Part shown: positions 14,655-22,059 of the stretch, in pieces
How positions within the stretch are numbered: position 1 is the first letter of the stretch
Layout of the letters: every line of letters starts with the position of its first letter
Assembly: GCA_031553565.1 (NCBI GenBank)
Contig: JAVBLK010000032.1
Span: 1-24,036, forward strand
From: JAVBLK01 sp031553565
GTDB lineage: Bacteria > Bacillota > Clostridia > Christensenellales > DUVY01
Reading direction: 5' to 3'
Length of the DNA stretch: 24,036 nt
Made by a program: the position numbers and the translations under genes
The notes under the pieces: model-generated
Told to the model about the DNA's origin: nothing
Databases searched by the model: none
The model's input: the letters and a program-made list of their open reading frames with translations, nothing else

Positions 14655-14676
14655 CGGTAGGATAGGAAGAAACGCA

Positions 14677-15117
14677 ATGAAGACATTTATGGCTAACGCC
14701 GAAAATATCGAAAGAAAGTGGTACGTGGTTGACGCCGCGGGTATGCCTTTAGGCCGCGTGGCAAGTCAGGTCGCCTCGGTCTTAAGGGGCAAGAACAAGC
14801 CTCAATTCACGCCGCACGCCGATGCGGGCGACTATGTGATCGTAATAAACACCGATAACGCGATCCTCACCGGCGACAAAAGCAACGAGGTTTACCGCCA
14901 CCATACGCTGAAGTCCAACGGGCTGAAGGAAGTCAAAATGTCCAAGCTGATGGCGGAGAAGTCCGACGAGGTTATGTACAGGGCGGTAAAGGGCATGCTG
15001 CCCAAAAATTCCCTGGGGCGCACTATGCTGAAAAAGCTGCGCGTTTATAAGGGCGCCGAGCATGACCATCAGGCTCAAAAGCCCGAGGCGCTGCAACTGG
15101 TTGTTAAGAAGTACTAA
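14677..15117 (+). CDS. rplM: 50S ribosomal protein L13
   Basis: The 146-residue protein is a full-length L13, an early-assembling 23S rRNA binder. It shows WYVVDA..MPLGRVASQVA (15-34), KGMLPKN.LGR.M..KLRVY.G..H.HQAQKPE near the C-terminus and LRGKNKP (37-43). The region usually reading H-x-G-YPGGLK is altered here to HHTLKSNGLK, a local divergence that leaves the rest conserved. An AGGAAGA ribosome-binding site precedes the ATG. It is in an operon with rpsI. Confidence 0.95.
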   Translation: MKTFMANAENIERKWYVVDAAGMPLGRVASQVASVLRGKNKPQFTPHADAGDYVIVINTDNAILTGDKSNEVYRHHTLKSNGLKEVKMSKLMAEKSDEVMYRAVKGMLPKNSLGRTMLKKLRVYKGAEHDHQAQKPEALQLVVKKY

Positions 15118-15192
15118 GCGTTTTGCCGTTTGCGGCGAAAGGCGAGGACATAAAAAAGTTTTTAAAGTATATACGGAGATAATATTATAAGT

Positions 15193-15609
15193 ATGGCGAC
15201 GAAAGTTAAGACAGCAAAAAAAGTTCAGTATTTCGGGACCGGAAGGCGTAAAAAGGCTATTGCGCGCGTCAGGATACTGCCGGGAGGCAACGGTAATATC
15301 GTTATCAACGACCGCACGATCGACGAGTATTTCGGCATGGACACTATGAAGCTTATCGTGCGCCAGCCGCTTGTCCTGACCGATTCGCTGAAGGTATTCG
15401 ATATTATCGTCAACGTCTGCGGCGGCGGCTTTACCGGCCAGGCGGGCGCTATCCGCCATGGCATATCCAGGGCGCTGGTTTCGGCAAATATCGAGTACAA
15501 GAGCGCGCTTAAAAAGGAAGGTTTTTTAACGCGCGACCCCAGGATGAAGGAAAGAAAGAAGTACGGCCTGAAGAAGGCGCGCCGCGCTCCGCAGTTCAGC
15601 AAGCGTTAA
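15193..15609 (+). CDS. rpsI: 30S ribosomal protein S9
   Basis: The 138-residue protein is S9, whose C-terminal tail reaches the P-site tRNA. It has FGTGRRKKAIARVR (14-27), GGGFTGQAGAIRHGISRAL and the diagnostic end KYGLKKARRAPQFSKR with its terminal SKR. The GGAG (15175-15178) lies 14 bases before the ATG, longer than usual. It follows rplM by 75 bases and is closed by a terminator at 15705. Confidence 0.95.
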   Translation: MATKVKTAKKVQYFGTGRRKKAIARVRILPGGNGNIVINDRTIDEYFGMDTMKLIVRQPLVLTDSLKVFDIIVNVCGGGFTGQAGAIRHGISRALVSANIEYKSALKKEGFLTRDPRMKERKKYGLKKARRAPQFSKR

Positions 15610-15610
15610 A

Positions 15611-15681
15611 ACATCGCAGTTTCTCGCTGCCGGCCAAGGCTTTTCAAGAAGCCGGCGCGGAAAAGAAATACTGCAATGCAG
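15611..15681. repeat. Short fold-back element H after rpsI
   Basis: This is a compact palindrome of about 70 bp. CATCGCAG (15612-15619) faces CTGCAATG (15671-15678). Inner GCCGGC blocks lie at 15629-15634 and 15651-15656. The core is GGCTT, loop TTCAAG, AAGCC. It lies between the rpsI stop and its intrinsic terminator. Confidence 0.5.
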
Positions 15682-15704
15682 GTGAAACTACTAAATACAA
15701 TTTT

Positions 15705-15734
15705 GGGGCTCCCGGAAGGTCGGGAGCCCTTTCA
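15705..15734 (+). terminator. Intrinsic terminator after rpsI
   Basis: GGGCTCCCG (15706-15714) and CGGGAGCCC (15721-15729) make a 9-bp GC-rich stem with a 6-base loop. TTTCATTTTT follows. Confidence 0.85.
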
Positions 15735-15800
15735 TTTTTATAGATTTTTGCTGCAGAAAGGCAATAACGTCAAAATGCTTTTCTGTATAAGCATAAATTA

Positions 15801-15809
15801 TGCTATAAT
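15801..15809 (+). promoter_or_regulatory. Extended -10 promoter of trxB
   Basis: TGCTATAAT gives an extended -10 (TGnTATAAT). The -35 position (15781-15786, TTCTGT) is weak. It lies 24 bases before the GTG start of trxB. Confidence 0.6.
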
Positions 15810-15832
15810 ACGAAAAAAAGGGAATCATAATA

Positions 15833-16759
15833 GTGAAAGATAAAACGGATCACGATGTAATAATCTGCGGCGGCGGGCCCGCGGGGCTGACTGCCGCCGT
15901 TTACGCCGCGCGCGCAGGGCTTAAGGCAGCTGTAATGGAGGGGCTGGTTACGGGCGGGCAGGCCGCGTTGCCGGAGAAAATAGAAAATTTCCCGGGCTAC
16001 AAATCGATCGACGGCTTTACTCTGTGCCAGAACATGCTTGCACAGGCCGAGGCCTTGGGCGTGGAGATAATATACGGACAGGCCGTGTCAACGGCGCTGT
16101 CCGGAAAAATAAAAAAAATCAAAACTGATACGCAGGAAATAACAGCCCGCGCGGTGATCCTGGCAATGGGCGCAAAGCCCCGGCTGCTCGGGCTGGATAA
16201 CGAAATTGGATTATCGGGGCGCGGAGTCAGTTATTGCGCGACGTGCGACGGCGCGTTTTACAAGGACAAGGAAGTTATGGTCGCCGGCGGCGGCAATACC
16301 GCGGCAGAGGACGCGCTGTATCTGTCGCGCATGTGTAGAAAGGTTTATCTGGTCCACCGCCGCGACACCCTGCGCGCGCACAAAATAACTGCGGACAAGG
16401 TCGTAAGGGATCCGAAAATCACCGTGCTGTGGGACAGCGTGATCACCGGGCTTTCCGCCGGGAAAAAGCTGACGGGCGCAACGGTTAAAAATGTCAAGAC
16501 CGGCGCAACGCATGAAATCCCGTGCGAAGGGCTTTTTGTGGCGATCGGACAGCTGCCGTCAACGGATATTTTAAAGCGTGACGAGCCTAAAATTCTGCTT
16601 GACGACGGCGGCTATATATTGACAGATGAGCATATGCGCACTAAAATAAAGGGCGTGTTTGCCGCGGGCGATATCCGCGCGGGCGTTATGAAACAGATAG
16701 TGACGGCTTGCGCCGACGGCGCGGTCGCGGCGGATTCGGCAAGCAAATATTTACAGTAA
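15833..16759 (+). CDS. trxB: Thioredoxin reductase (NADPH)
   Basis: This cytoplasmic FAD enzyme passes electrons from NADPH to thioredoxin. The 308-residue protein has the FAD-binding GGGPAG (13-18), the GGQ and ENFPG segments, and the redox CATC (C135, C138). It also has the NADPH-binding GGGNTA (152-157), HRRDTLRA (175-182, the phosphate-binding signature of NADPH users) and the C-terminal GVFAAGD segment. The start is GTG with an AAGGGAA-like site 8 bases upstream. It is expressed alone, between two terminators. Confidence 0.94.
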   Translation: MKDKTDHDVIICGGGPAGLTAAVYAARAGLKAAVMEGLVTGGQAALPEKIENFPGYKSIDGFTLCQNMLAQAEALGVEIIYGQAVSTALSGKIKKIKTDTQEITARAVILAMGAKPRLLGLDNEIGLSGRGVSYCATCDGAFYKDKEVMVAGGGNTAAEDALYLSRMCRKVYLVHRRDTLRAHKITADKVVRDPKITVLWDSVITGLSAGKKLTGATVKNVKTGATHEIPCEGLFVAIGQLPSTDILKRDEPKILLDDGGYILTDEHMRTKIKGVFAAGDIRAGVMKQIVTACADGAVAADSASKYLQ

Positions 16760-16793
16760 GTATTCCGTGATCTGCAACGGAAGGAAAAAATCG

Positions 16794-16820
16794 GGGGCGC
16801 ACCGGCTGCAGCCCCTTTTT
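16794..16820 (+). terminator. Probable terminator after trxB
   Basis: GGGGC (16794-16798) and GCCCC (16811-16815) form a short stem with a 12-base loop that can fold further. Five T residues follow. Confidence 0.6.
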
Positions 16821-16914
16821 CATATAATATATATGCGCGGTGTGTCCGGCGTTTTAGGAATGCGCGGCAATAAATTTTGGCTAAGTAAACATAGGAAGCT
16901 TTTCAGGAGAGTAT

Positions 16915-18732
16915 ATGTGCGGAATTGTAGGTTTTGTAAGCAATAAAAACGAAGCGCTCCCCGTTCTTTTGGACGGGCTGACGGCTCTTGAATACCGCGG
17001 CTACGACAGCAGCGGCATAGCGGTGTTAAACGGCGGGCAGATCTCGGTAGTCAAGAAAAAAGGCCGGATAAAAGCTTTGAAGGATGAGCTTATGCGCACT
17101 TGTATAAATGGCCATACCGGCATTGCGCATACGCGTTGGGCGACGCACGGCGAGCCCTCGGACGCTAACTCGCATCCGCATATGGACATATCGGGCACAT
17201 TCGCAATCGTACATAACGGCATAATAGAAAATTACCTTACGTTAAAGCAGGAGCTGATGAACAAGGGCGTTATTTTCCGGTCGCAGACCGACACCGAGGT
17301 CATTGCGCACCTGATTGCCGAAAATTATCAGGATAACCTTGTATCCGCCCTGCAAGCCGCTGTAAAAAGGCTGCACGGCTCGTTTGCAATATTGGCGCTG
17401 TGCGGAAAGGAACAGGGGCTTATCGCCGCCGCGGCCAAGGACAACCCCCTGATAATCGGCGAAGGGCGCGGCGAAAATTTTATCGCAAGCGACATACCCG
17501 CCCTTTTAAAGCATACGAAAAAGGTTTACCGCTTGCATGACGGCGAAACGGCAGCGGTCAAAACTGACTCGGTAACGGTTTTTGACAAATCGGGTTTGCA
17601 GATAGATAAGGCCGCGCTTATAATCGACTGGGACAGCGAGGCAGCCGGGCTTTCAGGATACGAGAGCTTTATGCTTAAGGAGATAAACGAAATTCCCGCT
17701 GCGCTGAAAAACACTTTTAACGCCTGTATATCGTCCTCGGGCGCGTTTTCAAAAATCCCCGATAAGTTTTTCACGGATATCGACAATATTACTGTCACCG
17801 CGTGCGGCACTGCATACCACGCGGGGATGGTGGGGAAGAACATTATCGAACGGTTTATCCGTATTCCCGTGAATATCGAGGTCGCCAGCGAATTCAGGTA
17901 CAAGGATCCGATAGTAAACGAAAGGACTCTGTGTATTGCGGTAAGCCAGAGCGGCGAGACCGCCGACACTATCGCGGCGCTGAAGGAGGCCAAGGCGCGC
18001 GGATGCAAGACTTTGGCGATCGCGAACGTGGTCGGCAGCACGCTGACGTACGCCGCTGATCACTGTATCCCGACGCTCGCGGGGCCGGAGATCGCCGTCG
18101 CGTCCACAAAGGCGTACAACAGCCAGCTTATGGCGTTCTATTGTCTGTGCGGACATATAGCAAAAGTGCGGGGCAGCATGGACGCGGACGCGCTGAAGGC
18201 CTATTACGACGGGCTTTCAAAGCTTTCCGCGCTGTCATCCCGGCTTGTCAAGGACGACGGAGTTATGCAGCGGCTGGCGGACGAGTGTAAGGACAGGCAC
18301 AGCGTGTTCTTCCTGGGGCGCGGCCTCGATTACGCGGTGGCGATGGAAGGCAGCCTGAAATTAAAGGAAATATCCTATATACACAGCGAGGCGTATCCCG
18401 CGGGCGAAATTAAGCACGGCACACTTGCCCTTATCGAGAACGGAACGGTCGTCATAGTACTGCTTACGGACGGCGCGGTGATAGGCAAGACAATGAACGC
18501 AGTCAGCGAGGTCAAGGCCAGGGGCGCCAAGGTCATTGCGGTCGCAATGAATGCGGAGCCGCTCTATGGCGCGCCCGTAGACCATGCTTTGATTATCCCC
18601 GAATGCGCCGATGTATTCGCGCCGATGCTGGCCGTGATCCCTATGCAGAAATTCGCGTACTATATGGCAAGGGCAAGGGGCTGCGACGCGGATAAGCCGA
18701 GGAATCTGGCCAAGTCCGTCACCGTCGAGTGA
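16915..18732 (+). CDS. glmS: Glutamine-fructose-6-phosphate aminotransferase (isomerizing)
   Basis: GlmS makes glucosamine-6-phosphate from fructose-6-phosphate and glutamine, the first step towards UDP-GlcNAc and peptidoglycan. The 605-residue protein begins MCGIVG; C2 becomes the N-terminal nucleophile after methionine removal. The glutaminase domain shows EYRGYDSSG, HTRWATHGEPS and HNGIIEN. The two SIS domains show CGTAYHA and SQSGETADT, then GRGLDYAVAMEGSLKLKE, and the chain ends in the conserved DKPRNLAKSVTVE. AGGAG (16905-16909) precedes the ATG. I found no glmS ribozyme core in the 155-base leader. The gene stands alone. Confidence 0.96.
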   Translation: MCGIVGFVSNKNEALPVLLDGLTALEYRGYDSSGIAVLNGGQISVVKKKGRIKALKDELMRTCINGHTGIAHTRWATHGEPSDANSHPHMDISGTFAIVHNGIIENYLTLKQELMNKGVIFRSQTDTEVIAHLIAENYQDNLVSALQAAVKRLHGSFAILALCGKEQGLIAAAAKDNPLIIGEGRGENFIASDIPALLKHTKKVYRLHDGETAAVKTDSVTVFDKSGLQIDKAALIIDWDSEAAGLSGYESFMLKEINEIPAALKNTFNACISSSGAFSKIPDKFFTDIDNITVTACGTAYHAGMVGKNIIERFIRIPVNIEVASEFRYKDPIVNERTLCIAVSQSGETADTIAALKEAKARGCKTLAIANVVGSTLTYAADHCIPTLAGPEIAVASTKAYNSQLMAFYCLCGHIAKVRGSMDADALKAYYDGLSKLSALSSRLVKDDGVMQRLADECKDRHSVFFLGRGLDYAVAMEGSLKLKEISYIHSEAYPAGEIKHGTLALIENGTVVIVLLTDGAVIGKTMNAVSEVKARGAKVIAVAMNAEPLYGAPVDHALIIPECADVFAPMLAVIPMQKFAYYMARARGCDADKPRNLAKSVTVE

Positions 18733-18733
18733 C

Positions 18734-18758
18734 GACTTCAGGGAAACCCTGAAAAGTC
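18734..18758 (+). terminator. Weak hairpin after glmS
   Basis: GACTT-CAGGG (18734-18743) pairs with CCCTG-AAAAGTC across an AAA loop, right after the glmS stop. No T-run follows directly, so termination is uncertain. Confidence 0.35.
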
Positions 18759-18852
18759 GGTTATGTCTTTTAAAACTGCTGCGATCCCAAAATCGCTCCT
18801 CCACATATGTTTGTAACCTTTCTTTCGCTCTCCGAATAATATGGCAGTGAAA

Positions 18853-19020
18853 TACAACAGCAAATAAACTTTAAAAATACTACATCGCCGGCGTATATTC
18901 GGTGCAAAACGGTATAAACTGCTCGCCCGTAGGTTCGCTACGGTCTGCGCTTTTATCCCATTTTGCCCTCAAATACCCGCTCGGCACTGCTAAGCATTTT
19001 TCAAGTTGATTTACTGTACT
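18853..19020. repeat. Fold-back element C
   Basis: This is an imperfect palindrome of about 168 bp. The left arm, ACAGCAAATAAACTTTAAAA (from 18857), matches the complement of the right arm ending near 19018 at about 20 of 24 positions. The central hairpin CCGTAG, loop GTTCG, CTACGG lies at 18927-18943. The inner right arm TTTTGCCCTCAAATACC resembles elements B and D. It ends 4 bases before the ribosome-binding site of the amidase-like gene. Confidence 0.65.
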
Positions 19021-19037
19021 ATTTTGGGAGAGTGCTT

Positions 19038-20042
19038 ATGTTTACTATCGGCGGCAAGAGGATACATCAGTTAAGCGAGAGCGAATTAAGCGGCGGGCCG
19101 GACGCGGCTAAGGCGGGCGGCGGGGCGCCAAATACATATTACGGGGACAGCTTAAAGAACGGCTCTATTGACGGCGCCGTGTTTGTTGCCGCGGCCGCAT
19201 CGGACTATTTGATCGCGGGCAATGACGAGCACGGGATGGATCCGCCCACATACGGGAAAAGGACTCCGGTTTTGCCGTACTTAGGCTACCCTTTCTATGA
19301 GAACCAGTTTAATTCGGAGGCAAAGAAATACTTTTTGACGGCATGCAGGCGTATCGGTTTCAGAACGTTCGACGTAAAGCCGGGCGCCAGGGATATGAGT
19401 ATAAACGAACGCGTTACGCGCATCAATAACGCAAAGCCCGACGTTGTTATAACGTTTGCATATAACGCTTTCGGCGACGGCGCATTCAACCCGGTCAGCG
19501 GAGTGGAGTGCTTGTACAGCAGCTCAAACGCTTACGCCTCAAAAAGCCTTGCGCTTGCCAATGCGTTTTATCAGCAGCTTTTAAAGGGGACGCCGCAGCG
19601 GGGCAGGGGAGTTTACGCAAATAATACGATAGGCGTGCTTGCCAATGTCAGGATGCCGTCGGCACTGGGAGAATGCGGTTTTATGACCAGTTTTACCGAG
19701 CCGAAATTTATGCTTGACCCGGACTTTCAGATGGAGTGCGGCGAGGCGGGCTGTGCGGCGGTATGCAGCTTTTTCGGAATTATTTATACTCCTGCGTATC
19801 CAAATCACAACCGTCCCACACTGCGGCGCGGGTCGCGCGGCAACGACGTTAAATATTTGCAGAGCAAGCTTACGACCAAGCTGTATCCCGCCGGGGCGAT
19901 AGACGGCATTTTCGGACAAAAGACAGAGGCGGCGGTTAAACAGTTCCAAATTGAAAACACTTTGGCGGCGGACGGCATAGTCGGCAAAAAAACCTGGGCA
20001 AAGCTGTATCCCATCGGCGGCGGCAGGGTCATAACAAATTAG
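19038..20042 (+). CDS. Amidase_3-fold protein with C-terminal peptidoglycan-binding domain
   Basis: The 334-residue protein resembles zinc N-acetylmuramoyl-L-alanine amidases. It has EHGMDPPTYGKRTP (H65, first zinc ligand region), YENQFN (E88, second ligand region) and ALGECGF (E212, catalytic glutamate position). The SIHANA-type strand that normally carries the third zinc ligand reads TFAYNAF (139-145), with alanine where histidine is expected. Residues 259-324 form a PG_binding_1 domain (LRRGSRGNDVKYLQSKL, GIFGQKTEAAVKQFQ). No signal peptide or membrane anchor is seen. The ATG at 19038 is chosen for its GGGAGAG site; an upstream in-frame extension runs into element C. Hydrolase activity is doubtful. 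Confidence 0.7.
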   Translation: MFTIGGKRIHQLSESELSGGPDAAKAGGGAPNTYYGDSLKNGSIDGAVFVAAAASDYLIAGNDEHGMDPPTYGKRTPVLPYLGYPFYENQFNSEAKKYFLTACRRIGFRTFDVKPGARDMSINERVTRINNAKPDVVITFAYNAFGDGAFNPVSGVECLYSSSNAYASKSLALANAFYQQLLKGTPQRGRGVYANNTIGVLANVRMPSALGECGFMTSFTEPKFMLDPDFQMECGEAGCAAVCSFFGIIYTPAYPNHNRPTLRRGSRGNDVKYLQSKLTTKLYPAGAIDGIFGQKTEAAVKQFQIENTLAADGIVGKKTWAKLYPIGGGRVITN

Positions 20043-20060
20043 CGCGATGCAAAAACGGTT

Positions 20061-20089
20061 AAAGCCGGAAAAAATGTTTTTCAGCCTTT
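20061..20089. other. Quasi-palindrome after the amidase-like gene
   Basis: AAAGCCGGAAAAA and TTTTTCAGCCTTT face each other across a short centre. It could act as a weak bidirectional terminator, although the stem is mostly A-T. Confidence 0.35.
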
Positions 20090-20095
20090 GAAAAT

Positions 20096-20281
20096 GGCGG
20101 AGGAGCGGTCAAATTTGTGGAGATATCTTTTGGCGTCTTTTTGGCTCTGAACAGTCAACGGCATATAAATGCCTAAATTTTTAACGCATAGCTCTGCTAT
20201 GAGCTAAAAATTTTGACAGTTCTGCCCTCAAAAATCCATCCAAAATCTTATTCTCCACAAAAATGTCCACTCCTAACGGCG
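20096..20281. repeat. Fold-back element D
   Basis: This is a palindrome of about 186 bp. GGAGCGGTCAAATTTGTGG (from 20102) matches the complement of the right arm ending near 20274 at about 17 of 21 positions. The central hairpin CATAGC, loop TCT, GCTATG lies at 20187-20201. Its TCT loop and GCTAT flank are the same as in A1, while the inner right arm resembles elements B and C. It fills the gap between the amidase-like gene and the ABC exporter promoter. Confidence 0.7.
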
Positions 20282-20313
20282 GCAAACTCTGGCTAGATAT
20301 ACCCGATCTATAG

Positions 20314-20319
20314 TATAAT
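20314..20319 (+). promoter_or_regulatory. -10 element directly before the ABC exporter start
   Basis: TATAAT ends 6 bases before the GTG start at 20326. The -35 region is poor (TGGCTA-like near 20290). If this -10 is used, transcription would begin at or near the start codon, giving a leaderless message. Confidence 0.45.
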
Positions 20320-20325
20320 AAATGT

Positions 20326-22059
20326 GTGCTTAGGCTTATCAGATATTTAAAGGGCTACCGCGTACAGGCGGTACTTGCGCCGCTGTTCAAGTTTCTGGAA
20401 ACCGCGACCGAGCTTATAATGCCCCTTATCATGGCCAACCTTATCGACAAGGGTATCGCTTCTGGCGATACGGCCTATATCATCCGGCAGAGCGTTTATA
20501 TGGGCGCGCTGACTTTCGGCGCGTTTTTTTGCGTTATGATGTGCCAGTGGCTGGCGTCGATCGCCTCCATCGGGATGGGCGCAAACATCCGGCGGGTGCT
20601 GCTTAATAAAATCGGACGCTTTTCTTATTCGCAGCTGGATAAGTTCGGGACGCATTCCCTTACCAACCGTGCCACAAACGACGTCATACAGGTGCAGACC
20701 GCCGCCGCTATGTTTTTAAGGCTTTTAATGCGGCTGCCCTTTTTGCTTATAGGCGGCATAGTCATGGCCGTCATCATCAACGCCAGGATGTCGCTTGTGC
20801 TGGCGGTGGTAGTCCCCGTTTTTGTCGCGGTGATGTTTTTGATAGTCGGCAGGACTGCGCCGCTTTACCGCGGCGCGCAAAAGTCGCTGGACCAGATGAC
20901 GCTGGTCGTCCGCGAGAATATACAGGGGACGCGGGTCGTCAGGGCATTCAACAAATCATCGGACGAGGACGCGCATTTTTCGCGCGTCAACGGCGCCTAT
21001 TCCGGCATAGCGGTAAAGGCCGGGCGGTTCGCCGCGCTATTCTCTCCGCTGACCGCGCTGATAATGAATATCGCGGTAATCGCGGTGCTGTGGCTTGCCG
21101 GCGGCATACACTCGACCTATTTCGGTATGACCAGCGGCCAGCTCATGGCTTTTATCAATTACCTCACGCAGATAATAACCGCCCTTACCGTTGCGGCCAA
21201 CCTGTCGCAGAATTTTATTAAGGCCGCCGCGTCGGCAAGGCGCATAAACGAGGTGCTTGACCTGCCCGAAGAGGGGGGAGTGGCGTGTACGGGCGGCGTA
21301 GAAGCCCCGGAAAGCCCCGGCGCGCCTGCCGTAGAGTTTAAAAACGCGTTCTTCTCTTACGGCGGGAAGAACGTGCTGACGGACGTCAGTTTTACGCTCC
21401 CGGATGGCGGGACGCTCGGCATAATAGGCGGCACCGGCAGCGGCAAGACTACGCTCGTAAATCTTGTCCCGGGCTTTTACGGGCCCAATGAAGGCGTTGT
21501 GCGCGTGCTGGGGAAACGAACGGACGAATATGACGCAGTGACGCTGCATGATTTGGTCGGCGTCGTGCCGCAGCAGGCGCTGCTGTTTTCGGGCACGATA
21601 GCCGATAATTTAAGATGGGGAAAGCCCGGCGCGGACGAAGAGGATATGCGCGCCGCGTGTAAGACTGCGCAGGCACTGGAGTTTGTGGATAAGCTGCCGC
21701 ATAAATTCGATACCGTGCTTACCGAGGGCGGCAAGAACCTTTCGGGCGGGCAAAAACAGCGGCTGACTATTGCGCGCGCGCTTATCAAAAAGCCGCGTAT
21801 ACTGATACTTGACGACAGCGCCAGCGCGCTGGACGCAAAGACCGACGCGCGCCTTAGGAAAGCCTTAAAGCGTGACCTGAAGGAAACAGGCGTCATCATC
21901 GTTTCGCAGAGGGTCAACGCCGTAATGGACGCGGACAAGATAATAGTGCTTACCGAGGGGAGCGTGGCCGGGGCAGGCACGCATAAGGAGCTGCTTACCG
22001 GTTGTCCGCTGTATAAAGAGATCTGTGAGTCGCAGAACGCGGCGGGAGGCGCGCTATGA
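20326..22059 (+). CDS. ABC exporter half-transporter with degenerate ATP site
   Basis: The 577-residue protein fuses a six-helix exporter domain (about 1-300) to an ATPase domain. Walker A is GGTGSGKT (368-375) and the signature is a standard LSGGQ (472-476). Walker B ends in DD (496-497) instead of DE, and the switch histidine is Q528 (IVSQRV). This subunit therefore lacks the catalytic glutamate and histidine but supplies an intact signature to its partner. The pattern matches heterodimeric exporters such as the TM287/288 and BmrC/BmrD types, often multidrug or lipid exporters. The GTG start has no Shine-Dalgarno site. The substrate is unknown. The partner gene overlaps by 4 bases (ATGA). 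Confidence 0.88.
   Translation: MLRLIRYLKGYRVQAVLAPLFKFLETATELIMPLIMANLIDKGIASGDTAYIIRQSVYMGALTFGAFFCVMMCQWLASIASIGMGANIRRVLLNKIGRFSYSQLDKFGTHSLTNRATNDVIQVQTAAAMFLRLLMRLPFLLIGGIVMAVIINARMSLVLAVVVPVFVAVMFLIVGRTAPLYRGAQKSLDQMTLVVRENIQGTRVVRAFNKSSDEDAHFSRVNGAYSGIAVKAGRFAALFSPLTALIMNIAVIAVLWLAGGIHSTYFGMTSGQLMAFINYLTQIITALTVAANLSQNFIKAAASARRINEVLDLPEEGGVACTGGVEAPESPGAPAVEFKNAFFSYGGKNVLTDVSFTLPDGGTLGIIGGTGSGKTTLVNLVPGFYGPNEGVVRVLGKRTDEYDAVTLHDLVGVVPQQALLFSGTIADNLRWGKPGADEEDMRAACKTAQALEFVDKLPHKFDTVLTEGGKNLSGGQKQRLTIARALIKKPRILILDDSASALDAKTDARLRKALKRDLKETGVIIVSQRVNAVMDADKIIVLTEGSVAGAGTHKELLTGCPLYKEICESQNAAGGAL

Noticed and set aside
16760..16914. A glmS ribozyme upstream of glmS
   Set aside because: The leader is only 155 bases, part of it the trxB terminator, and I see none of the conserved ribozyme core segments.
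18963..19037. N-terminal extension of the amidase-like gene
   Set aside because: The extra 25 residues are translated from fold-back element C, while a good GGGAGAG site precedes the ATG at 19038.
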